A stretch of 21,712 bases of DNA, from IMG/VR virus record IMGVR_UViG_3300017758_000171, positions 1-21,712 of that record, one strand, 5' to 3'. The notes under the pieces were generated by a model. It was not told the origin of the DNA and searched no databases. It saw only the letters and a list, made by a program, of their open reading frames with translations. The position numbers were made by a program, and so were the translations under genes. The DNA is from a virus. Positions 14,411 to 21,712 of this stretch are shown piece by piece (position 1 is the first letter of the stretch; each line of letters opens with the position of its first letter).

Positions 14411-14856
14411 CTATTAAACCCAACGCTCAACGCCCATGTATTTTTTTCACTATCAACCTCATGTTCAACACCTTTGTTAATAACATGTGATTGCCCGACT
14501 TGTATAAAAGTTTCGTATTCCGTATCATCAGCCCATTGATAGATTTTTTTACTACCTTGAACTATATGTAGATATACATTTACATCATCACTATGTTTAG
14601 GAAAACTAAACTCACCTTTTAAGTTTGCAAAAAGATGAATACTGTTGATGTTTAAAAATGGAAAGTTAGCTACAATAGAAGCATTATCTTCTAGGCCTTC
14701 AACCTTGATACTATCTTGGTTTCGCCATTGTTGTAACCATGAGGCAAAAGACATTTCATCTTTTACTCTAAAGTCTTTTCTGTCTTTAAGGAAAATTAAT
14801 TGATTGTTTTCATAACGAGAATAATCTTCAACTTCACATTCTAATAATTTAATCAT
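14407..14856 (-). CDS. JmjC/cupin-like Fe(II) oxygenase (149 aa)
   Basis: A short cupin-fold protein with JmjC-type motifs. IHLFANLKGEFSFPKHSDD (73-91) supplies H88-x-D90. It continues NVYLHIVQGSKKIYQW (93-108), where K103/K104 stands where JmjC enzymes bind 2-oxoglutarate. SHVINKGVEHEVDS (123-136) gives the distal H132, and LSVGFNR ends the barrel. At 149 aa it is shorter than usual JmjC hydroxylases (about 230-350), so it is a minimal catalytic core. JmjC-type enzymes often hydroxylate protein side chains. It is the first gene of the island and is coupled to the SPASM enzyme by an ATGA overlap. The ATG at 14856 has AGGT upstream. It could instead be a non-catalytic cupin. Confidence 0.72.
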   Translation of the reverse strand: MIKLLECEVEDYSRYENNQLIFLKDRKDFRVKDEMSFASWLQQWRNQDSIKVEGLEDNASIVANFPFLNINSIHLFANLKGEFSFPKHSDDVNVYLHIVQGSKKIYQWADDTEYETFIQVGQSHVINKGVEHEVDSEKNTWALSVGFNR

Positions 14857-14860
14857 ATCA

Positions 14861-14877
14861 CCTGTATTTATTACAGG
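14861..14877 (-). other. Perfect 6-bp hairpin around a late promoter motif
   Basis: CCTGTA-ATAAA-TACAGG on the minus strand: a perfect six-base stem and five-base loop. It contains the stop of the 467-aa fibre and most of the AATAAATA motif, and ends four bases before the start of the JmjC-like gene. There is no T run after it, so it is not an intrinsic terminator; in RNA it would hold the AGG of the ribosome site of the next gene. Confidence 0.5.
14865..14872 (-). promoter_or_regulatory. Possible late promoter core AATAAATA at the head of the enzyme island
   Basis: AATAAATA on the minus strand, eight bases before the ATG of the JmjC-like gene, inside a small hairpin. It marks the border between fibre gene and enzyme island, but the distance leaves a very short leader. 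Confidence 0.4.
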
Positions 14878-16274
14878 CGGCCAACAACTACTTCGATTAG
14901 TCCCTCGGTATTTGAATTGTAATCTTGTAATGCTTTACCAACAACCATACCCATTTGAGGATTACTGTCTGCTGTACCTACGCCGCCTTCTTCACTTACA
15001 ACTATCATGTCGCCTTTTTGTATAGTACCCATTACTTTACATTTTACTCTACCTTGTAGGGCAATGGCAAGTCCATTTTGACAATTTTTATTCATTAAAA
15101 AAGCAGGCTTATCCGATACAACTCCTGCGACTTTTCTCGTTTTTAAGTCTGCAAGGGTAATTTCTTTTTCACCACCAAACATAACAATTGTACCGATTCC
15201 ATAAGGTTTGTCGGTAACATACATCTCTGCCAAGTCAGCATATCTAGCCGCTGTAGCAGTTGTATTTAAAATATTCGTACTAGGATTATAAAATAAATCC
15301 GTGTCTGTTTCAAGACCTTGGTTACCAGTAGCACCATCAGCAAATGTTAAGAAAACGGATTCGTCTGTCGAATTGTTGGCAGTTAATGAAACTAACTGTG
15401 CAATCGAAGCAGTACCAGTAATAGCATTTGCCTGTAAGGTATCTACAACTAATGTGTCAGTAGCAAAGTTTACTTTTGCAGCTCTGATTGTTGAGTTTGC
15501 AATATCTTCATTTTGAATAGTTGCATTTTCAATCATAGTTGAGGTAACTGTACCTGTATCACCAGATGTAATTAAAGTACCTGTGATATTAGGTAATGTA
15601 AGTGTGTGGTCTGCTGTAGGGTCAGTAGGTGTTAAAGTAGTTTCGAAACCATCAGGTGTAGAACCTTCAAAAACAATTCCGCCACTTGTTAATTCTAAAC
15701 TTGTTCCCTCTAAAGCACCCGAAGCTGTAATAGTTGTACCTGAAATTGAACCACTTGAAACAAGACTTGAACCATTTAAAGTAGCGGCCGACATATTACC
15801 TGTTGTAATTATGTTTTCATCTCCGAAAGATACTTGACCTGTGGTATCAACAATTGAACCACTTGATATTGTCATAGTAGAACTTGCTACAATATTACCT
15901 TGAAGAGTAGAAATACCAGCAACATTTAAATCTGTTGTGACTTGTAAATCATTTGGTATAGTGACATCATTTGCAAGTGAGATAGTCATTGTATCTGGAA
16001 CACTTACAACTGCATTTAATTGATTTGATGTGCCTCTAAATTTTAATGTTTGACCAGAAGCAACCTGTTGAACTGTTGAACTTGCGTCTTCAATCAAAAA
16101 TGCCTGTCCAGATGATACAGCAGCTGATAATTCGTTTACTGCACCGATAACGGTTGTAGCAGATAGACCGGCGTCAAGCGTAGCAATATCACCAAAATCA
16201 TTAGCAGTCATTTGGTTAAATTCTGTTCTAAACTTTTCTAAAGTATCTGTTTGTGCTATGCTTCTAATTGCCAT
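14871..16274 (-). CDS. Tail-fibre protein with a chaperone/peptidase_G2-like C-terminus (467 aa)
   Basis: The N-terminus (MAIRSIAQTDTLEKFRTEFN, then ATLDAGLSATTVIGAVNEL at 31-49) is the start of many cyanophage fibre proteins. The middle is Ser/Thr/Gly-rich beta repeat, with a module at 200-235 (VFEGSTPDGFETTL ... ADHTLTLPNITGTL) shared with the 126-aa fibre. The last ~125 residues differ: ARYADLAEMYVTDKPYGIG, then KTRKVAGVVSDKPAFLMN, GRVKCKV, KGDMIVVSEE and GMVVGKALQD. This resembles the C-terminal domains of phage fibres related to peptidase_G2, which assist trimer folding and in some cases cut themselves off. ATG at 16274 has AGGT upstream and overlaps the 78-aa gene by 11 bases. Confidence 0.85.
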   Translation of the reverse strand: MAIRSIAQTDTLEKFRTEFNQMTANDFGDIATLDAGLSATTVIGAVNELSAAVSSGQAFLIEDASSTVQQVASGQTLKFRGTSNQLNAVVSVPDTMTISLANDVTIPNDLQVTTDLNVAGISTLQGNIVASSTMTISSGSIVDTTGQVSFGDENIITTGNMSAATLNGSSLVSSGSISGTTITASGALEGTSLELTSGGIVFEGSTPDGFETTLTPTDPTADHTLTLPNITGTLITSGDTGTVTSTMIENATIQNEDIANSTIRAAKVNFATDTLVVDTLQANAITGTASIAQLVSLTANNSTDESVFLTFADGATGNQGLETDTDLFYNPSTNILNTTATAARYADLAEMYVTDKPYGIGTIVMFGGEKEITLADLKTRKVAGVVSDKPAFLMNKNCQNGLAIALQGRVKCKVMGTIQKGDMIVVSEEGGVGTADSNPQMGMVVGKALQDYNSNTEGLIEVVVGRL

Positions 16275-16500
16275 TGTTTTTACCTATATTCATTAATAAA
16301 CCTTTTATTTCTCTCAATTCTTTTTTAAGGTCGTTTACTTCTCTACATACATCTTGCATTTTATCATGTTGAGTTAGTCTCGCCTTTGTTCTTTTCATGT
16401 AAATCTCGTATTCACTCCTGTTGGTATTTATGATACCATTCGAACCTGTATCTCTGATTAAATCGCCGTGTCCTTCGACTTTTAAAAATCTAATACTCAT
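16264..16500 (-). CDS. Small coiled-coil virion-associated protein (78 aa)
   Basis: A 78-aa protein of a type conserved in marine T4-like phages next to large tail genes. The N-terminus reads FLKVEGHGDLIRDTGSNGII followed by NTNRSEYEIYMKR; the C-terminal half (about 47-72) is a charged coiled coil (VNDLKKELREIKGLLMNI). The pattern 'lkVeGh..LvRD..tgaIiNtd...y..Y' plus a coiled coil is what I recognise; its role is unknown, but its position suggests tail or baseplate assembly. The ATG lies one base after the stop of the giant protein, so it is probably translated by coupling. Confidence 0.7.
   Translation of the reverse strand: MSIRFLKVEGHGDLIRDTGSNGIINTNRSEYEIYMKRTKARLTQHDKMQDVCREVNDLKKELREIKGLLMNIGKNNGN
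16425..16432 (-). promoter_or_regulatory. Possible internal late promoter core CATAAATA
   Basis: CATAAATA on the minus strand within the 78-aa gene, 150 bases before the 467-aa fibre start, and within a small inverted repeat (GGTAT-CATAA-ATACC). Orientation fits but it lies in coding sequence, so it may be chance. Confidence 0.3.
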
Positions 16501-16501
16501 A

Positions 16502-19500
16502 TTATAGTGCCAATGCTATTCCTCTTAAATCTTTCACCTTAGGTGGATATGATGAAATACTACCTTTCATCACAATCTTGATTTGAAAAGTTGTAAAGTC
16601 GTTTATACTACTATCTGAATATTTGTACTCTTTGAAAGATGTATCATCTTCAGCAGGTGTCACGGCTAAATCTTCTTTACCGTCACCATTAAAAGGTACA
16701 AAACTCAAATCTCTGATATCTCTAGTATCTGCTGAAGATATCACTCTATAAAAAACCTCTAATTCTGAACTTGAACGAACATTAGCAGATAATCTAATAT
16801 CTAATGCTGTTGAAGCATTTTCTAATGTTATCGGTCTAGTTATATACGCAGCCGAACTAGAGGCACCTGTGCTTGTTGTTTCTGCAACAAAGTCAGGTGT
16901 GTTTGAAACTGTTGGTGTATTAATTCTATTCTGTACTGCAATCGCTGAACATCTTTGTAAATCAATTACAGGAGATAATTTACTATTTGTAGTTTGTAAA
17001 GTAAACTGTACAAATAGAGATTTACTACCTGTCATCTCATTAGCCTCATTGATTGGACTTGCAACCATTTGAGGTGTTGTAAAGTAAATGTTATCGTTAG
17101 GTACAACTGATTGTTTATTACCTATAGCAGTCAAACTAAATTCTGTTTCTGCACCGTGAACTGAACGACCACTAGTTGTTCTAATAGTTGTATCAATTTC
17201 TGTACCTGGTAATTCCATAGTCTGTACATTTAAGTTTAATATATCTAATATTTTATTTTCTGTTGCTCTTATTTCTGTACCACCAATATCACCACTCGCT
17301 GAAGCATTTGTAACCACAGTAATATCATAACTATCTAATGTGATATTTGATATACTTGTAAATGTGGTATTTAATTCTGTGTGAGGAATACCATTGTATG
17401 TACCTGAAGGAATGCCTGATATTGTGACATTATTATCTAAACCATGCATACCGTGATTTCTATGGAACACTCTAATTACATTTGATGTAATTGTTGTTCT
17501 TAATGAATTAGCACCTAATAATCTAGTTGGTACATCTTCGTTTACAAAAGTAACCGTACCTGGATTAAGAGAATACTCTGCTCTATTAATTTTGAATTTT
17601 AAATCTTCTTGTTGGTCAGCAGTCCAAGTAGAACCGTTTTGTGATTTAAATAAAACACCAGCATATGGCTGTTGTGATATTGTTCTATTAGAACCTAATT
17701 GAGTTTCACCTAATCTACTTGCATAAACATTGTAGTCTTGTGAGTTAGCTAATAGTACCATACAATACTCAACATTCTCTTGTATAAACACAGGAGAAGG
17801 AAACTTAAAGTTTGTTGCTGTTGCACCGTCTTCACTTGTACTTACTTGATTTGGATTTAATGACAATTCAGAAAATGGCAAAATTTTATTTCCAGGATAA
17901 CCATTGATAACTTCTCTAATTTGTAAAGTTACCGGAATATTATCATCTTTAGTAGAAAAGAAAACATCAATACTAGATAATTGTACACCGCCTGGTTCAT
18001 CAATCAAGAAAGTTTGTGCTAATGGGTCAACCCAACCAATCGTTCTAGTTGCGTCTCTTGTTGTTGTTCTTGTAATACTTCTATCTTCATTTACAGCATT
18101 TCTAACAATTTGTGGTTCTCTTGTAGAGATAATTGTATTTTGTACTGTTTCTAATAAACCTCTTGCTACATAATCTGCTTCAGCAGCCGTTTGAATATCG
18201 TCTGTTTTTCTATTTGTTGCTGAACTTGATAATCTGAATACTCTTGTACCTGCTCTCCATCTAGGATTAGCATTTACTTTAGGGTCAGGAATTGAGAAAG
18301 TACCTGTACATGCACCATTAGCGTCTGTTGTTAAATTACCACCTAATGCACCACCAGATGGTGTAATGTATGAAGCGACATCAACATTGTCAAAGAATCC
18401 ATATACTCTTGTATTAGGTTTCATTCTTGTAGCAGTAAATGATACTACTCGACTTCTAATAAACGGTACAAATGCAACTGATATAATTCTGTCACCAATT
18501 GAGTTTCTTACAGTTTGAGGTACGATTGTTTGTCTGATACCTGTTCTAGTTTGATTAGCTTGTTGAGTAGATGTAATTTCAGTATTAACAAATAGTCTTC
18601 TACCTGCTCTTCTATGACCTGAAGTATCTCTCGAAGCAATGTCAACAGGATTACCTGTCCATTGGTCTTGCCATTCATTCCAAATTGTACCAATCTCGAA
18701 TCCACCTAAAGCTGCATTGCCTAAGTTTGAAGCTAGTGTATCGAAACCACCAACATTATTGATAATTAATTCTGGGGCTCTTTCTGTTTCTTTCCACTCA
18801 TCTGTCGGTGGATTTAATTCTATTGTGCCAACAAAGCTTCTAATATCGAATGGGTTAACATTTAATGTTTTACTTGCGAAAGGTTGGTCAACAATTGTTA
18901 CCTCTGTAAATGGTAACGAAATAAGGTCACCTGTTTTTGCATAGTTGCCGTCTGTTCTATCAGTTGCTACTATATCAGAACCATCATCATCAGCTTCTTG
19001 TAATTCGATAATGTCCTCTGTAAACATAGGTCTTAATTCACCTCTTGCCATGTCAACTGAACATTTATAACCCTCATTACCTACATCACCAATATTGTGA
19101 CCTGTAAAGTTATCTACAATAAATCCGTTTTTAAATCTGTCAAAACCACTTGCGTCTTGTATTTGTAAAGATTGTGCTTGAGTTTCTAATAATGATAATT
19201 GAGTATAGTATTCTAGGTTTTGAATTCTATCTTCCAATTTACCAATATCTCTCATAGTAAATCTTCTATTATCAATTTTCTTAACTGATACATCTTCGGT
19301 AGATAATGTGTAAGCAGGTATTTCTATTGTGTACAAGTGTAATGCACCCGCCAAATTCATAGGAACTTGTGGCACTAATGCACTTGAACCTTTTGATACT
19401 TTAAATGCACCCTCTTTATCTACAAATATTTTATCAATTCTAGGTAAGTAATATTCAAAGTCAGAGGTTACATCTGAATTAAATTTAACAACATCTACTA

Positions 19501-21712
19501 TTGAAGCGCCTGTGCCGTCAAAAGAACGGTCAACTGAACCACTATCAATTGTACTTGCGTCATCTACTCTAGGTCTAAAGTCTAAACAATCTCTTAAATC
19601 ATAAGTGTCACCGTTTGTATCACTCGTATAAGATAATACATCTTCGTAGTCAATACCTGATGAAGTATAACTATCAATATCAAAGTAATCACCAGCGCCG
19701 TGTGAGAAATAATCAAAGTCTATTCTTAATCTACCAGTTGGTACTAATGCACCTGTTTTTAATTTTAATCTACCAATGTCATAATAGTTATCTCTTTGAC
19801 CATTATCTAAAATAAATCTATCTGTAATATCTACATGAGATGTTGTAGCAGCTGTACTAAAGTCTGGTGCCATGAAAACTGTATTTAAAGTTTTAACATC
19901 TGCCTTACCCATATTAATAATACCATTCTCAATTTCTACTTGATTTGATACTGCTTGAATTTCGTTTGAGTTAGTTGATTTAGTTTTAGAACCTGCTGAA
20001 GACCGGTCTACTGTTGCAATAATTTTAATTTGTGCATTTGCATAATCAGTACCGTAATCTAATTCTAATGTCTTACCTGTAGGAGAACCGCCAAGTGTGA
20101 ATATGTCGCCACCTGCGTGGTTTGTTCCTGTATTACTTAATACATTACCTACAACAGCAGTAGAAGAAGAACCAGCACTAATAACAGAAATCGTATAATC
20201 GTTTTCTGATAAGATAGCAAATGTCTCGTTAGTACCAGCAGTAATTGTAGCAGTACCGGATGATAGTGTAGCAACAAACTGTCTTCTTATTTTAAAGTTT
20301 GTATCTGTTAAACCACCATTAGCAGTAGTCTTTAATGTTTTAATTTTTTCGTATGGTAATTTAAATAAAGAAATATTTTTTTGTGGTTCTTGTAATTTAC
20401 TTCTTTTTCTTACTGGTATAGAAGCCGCTACTGCGTCTGAACCTATAACAGCTGTTAGAGTAATACTTGTGTCACTAATAATTTCTTCTATTTCTCTTTG
20501 AATAGTATTAGCACCTGCGTCTATCATTTCAATGATATCGCCAACTTTCAACTCTGTTGTAAATTTAGTACCAGAACCTATTACAGCGTCTGAAGCTGCT
20601 GTGATTGAAATATTACCTGTTAGTGTTAATACTTCACCATATAAATCTGAATTATCTGTATCTGCTGTATAAGTTGGAGAACCTGGTTGACCTAAAGATT
20701 TAGTTTCACCAAAGTTAAATGATTGTATTGCTTTGTAACCAACTATGTCAGATTGTATTGTTCTTGTTGAACTTGATTGAGCACCAGTAATTGTTTCTGC
20801 TGGATTAAAAGTACCTTTTACATTTGATACAACTAATACACCGTGTTGTACATTACCACAACTTGTGAATGATGTCACATTTGGTCTTGTTGTACCATCA
20901 GCATTAAATAATTCAAAATTGTTACCTGAAATTTGTCTTACAGTAAATACATCTGTTGAGGTAACTGCTACACTAGCAATATTAAAACTAGGGCTATCAA
21001 AAGAAACTTGTTGACCCTCTTCTAGTTTAGGTGCCGAAGCAAACTGAACTTGAGGAGTTGCACCAGTTGTTATAGCTGCTACTGCTAAAGAATTATAATT
21101 TGTTGAAGCACTTTGTACAATCGCTGTTGCAGCTGATGTACCACCAGTTACCACTTCACCGTTTGTAAATGAAGCATTACCAGCATAATGAATATGTGTA
21201 AACATTTCAGTATCAAATAGATAGTGTTTGTAAACGCCACTTGTTTTAGAAGCACTTGAAAATATATTTGCTGCTGTTGTACCTGCGTGATATTCGAAAC
21301 CTCTTGATTTAGATTGTCCTACTTGTGGTACGATTGCACCGTCAGTTGAAGGTAATGTTCCTCTAACTGCATTGGCAACATTAAATAATTGTACAGGTTT
21401 AAATGCCTCTGTTGAACCAGAAACGAAACCTATATCAGGAGCGCCGTAAACTTTATTAACATAAACAAAGTTTGCAACATTAAATCTTGTCTTAAAGTTA
21501 TTTTGTGTTGAGAATTCTCTTGCTTTTTCTACATCAATAAATTGTGTACCAATTGTATCTACTTCGTAACCTTGAATGTATGCTTTTCCTGGAGATAAAC
21601 CAGCGGCCATTTTTGCTTCACTACCACCTTGAGCAAGTGTAAATACACCTCTGTTATCGCCATCAATAATATGTTCTCTGATATCTAAATCAAAATTTCT
21701 TACAACATAGTC
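16502..21712 (-). CDS. Giant DUF4815-type virion structural protein, 5' end outside the window (1736 aa visible)
   Basis: The frame is open right to the window edge: before the ATG at 21610 are 34 more in-frame codons (DYVVRNFDLDIREHIIDGDN, then RGVFTLAQGGSEAK), which run straight into MAAGLSPGKAYIQGYEVDTIG. This is the DUF4815 signature of large marine T4-like phage structural proteins, so the ATG is internal and the gene starts to the right. Visible parts: a 'GSGTKFTTELKVGDIIEMI' element; a section with GKLEDRIQNLEYYTQLSLLE, a short coiled coil; WVDPLAQTFLIDEPGG followed by a beta-sandwich with GYPGNKILPFSEL; and a C-terminus that ends PPKVKDLRGIALAL. It is likely a baseplate- or tail-associated protein. 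It leads the operon into the fibre genes. Confidence 0.85.
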   Translation of the reverse strand, partial: DYVVRNFDLDIREHIIDGDNRGVFTLAQGGSEAKMAAGLSPGKAYIQGYEVDTIGTQFIDVEKAREFSTQNNFKTRFNVANFVYVNKVYGAPDIGFVSGSTEAFKPVQLFNVANAVRGTLPSTDGAIVPQVGQSKSRGFEYHAGTTAANIFSSASKTSGVYKHYLFDTEMFTHIHYAGNASFTNGEVVTGGTSAATAIVQSASTNYNSLAVAAITTGATPQVQFASAPKLEEGQQVSFDSPSFNIASVAVTSTDVFTVRQISGNNFELFNADGTTRPNVTSFTSCGNVQHGVLVVSNVKGTFNPAETITGAQSSSTRTIQSDIVGYKAIQSFNFGETKSLGQPGSPTYTADTDNSDLYGEVLTLTGNISITAASDAVIGSGTKFTTELKVGDIIEMIDAGANTIQREIEEIISDTSITLTAVIGSDAVAASIPVRKRSKLQEPQKNISLFKLPYEKIKTLKTTANGGLTDTNFKIRRQFVATLSSGTATITAGTNETFAILSENDYTISVISAGSSSTAVVGNVLSNTGTNHAGGDIFTLGGSPTGKTLELDYGTDYANAQIKIIATVDRSSAGSKTKSTNSNEIQAVSNQVEIENGIINMGKADVKTLNTVFMAPDFSTAATTSHVDITDRFILDNGQRDNYYDIGRLKLKTGALVPTGRLRIDFDYFSHGAGDYFDIDSYTSSGIDYEDVLSYTSDTNGDTYDLRDCLDFRPRVDDASTIDSGSVDRSFDGTGASIVDVVKFNSDVTSDFEYYLPRIDKIFVDKEGAFKVSKGSSALVPQVPMNLAGALHLYTIEIPAYTLSTEDVSVKKIDNRRFTMRDIGKLEDRIQNLEYYTQLSLLETQAQSLQIQDASGFDRFKNGFIVDNFTGHNIGDVGNEGYKCSVDMARGELRPMFTEDIIELQEADDDGSDIVATDRTDGNYAKTGDLISLPFTEVTIVDQPFASKTLNVNPFDIRSFVGTIELNPPTDEWKETERAPELIINNVGGFDTLASNLGNAALGGFEIGTIWNEWQDQWTGNPVDIASRDTSGHRRAGRRLFVNTEITSTQQANQTRTGIRQTIVPQTVRNSIGDRIISVAFVPFIRSRVVSFTATRMKPNTRVYGFFDNVDVASYITPSGGALGGNLTTDANGACTGTFSIPDPKVNANPRWRAGTRVFRLSSSATNRKTDDIQTAAEADYVARGLLETVQNTIISTREPQIVRNAVNEDRSITRTTTRDATRTIGWVDPLAQTFLIDEPGGVQLSSIDVFFSTKDDNIPVTLQIREVINGYPGNKILPFSELSLNPNQVSTSEDGATATNFKFPSPVFIQENVEYCMVLLANSQDYNVYASRLGETQLGSNRTISQQPYAGVLFKSQNGSTWTADQQEDLKFKINRAEYSLNPGTVTFVNEDVPTRLLGANSLRTTITSNVIRVFHRNHGMHGLDNNVTISGIPSGTYNGIPHTELNTTFTSISNITLDSYDITVVTNASASGDIGGTEIRATENKILDILNLNVQTMELPGTEIDTTIRTTSGRSVHGAETEFSLTAIGNKQSVVPNDNIYFTTPQMVASPINEANEMTGSKSLFVQFTLQTTNSKLSPVIDLQRCSAIAVQNRINTPTVSNTPDFVAETTSTGASSSAAYITRPITLENASTALDIRLSANVRSSSELEVFYRVISSADTRDIRDLSFVPFNGDGKEDLAVTPAEDDTSFKEYKYSDSSINDFTTFQIKIVMKGSISSYPPKVKDLRGIALAL

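Noticed and set aside
14861-14877. Hairpin as an intrinsic terminator
   Set aside because: No T run follows the stem on the transcribed strand and the next gene starts at once.
16502-21610. Taking the ATG at 21610 as the start of the giant structural protein
   Set aside because: The frame is open for 34 more codons to the window edge and these read as typical DUF4815 sequence before the SPGKAYIQGYE motif, so the ATG is internal.

Overview
The window looks like part of the late, virion-structure region of a marine T4-like tailed phage with an AT-rich genome. The evidence is: (i) every convincing gene is on the minus strand and packed with overlaps or gaps of at most about 50 bases; (ii) at the right edge is a very large structural protein with the SPGKAYIQGYE signature of the DUF4815 group found in cyanophage and pelagiphage myoviruses; (iii) there are fibre and adhesin proteins with typical phage-fibre modules; (iv) eight copies of the T4-type late promoter core NATAAATA all point in the direction of transcription. 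The host cannot be fixed from this sequence; a cyanobacterium or a SAR11-like bacterium would fit.

Layout in transcription order (right to left). 21712-16502: 3' part of a giant DUF4815-type virion protein whose start lies outside the window. 16500-14871: a small coiled-coil protein and a 467-aa tail-fibre protein with a chaperone-like C-terminus. 14856-3270: an island of putative protein-modifying enzymes. It holds five radical SAM enzymes (three with full or nearly full SPASM cysteine sets, one with a reduced set, one with a B12-binding-type N-terminus), four Fe(II)/2-oxoglutarate oxygenase-like proteins (one of them JmjC/cupin-like), four proteins I do not recognise, and two virion-like proteins. 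The virion-like pair are a glycine-rich adhesin (308 aa) and a 140-aa protein that ends in three perfect Cys-His-Xaa-Ser repeats followed by RGRR. 3247-1: small structural proteins, a 571-aa fibre, a small basic protein, a 126-aa fibre protein and the first codons of one more gene.

Working model (inference): the island is a RiPP-like modification system carried by a phage. Radical SAM and Fe(II) oxygenases would act on a virion protein while the particle is assembled. The best candidate substrate is the (CHxS)3 tail of the 140-aa protein, which contains its only cysteines and resembles the His-Xaa-Ser repeats of bacterial HxsA proteins, which are modified by paired radical SAM enzymes. The glycine-rich adhesin next to it is a second candidate. 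The late-promoter motifs inside the island suggest the enzymes are made with the structural proteins. The main alternative for the CHxS tail is an unmodified metal-binding fibre or spike tip. No stretch over 300 bases lacks a gene, and I saw no tRNA, CRISPR array, insertion sequence or convincing intrinsic terminator.
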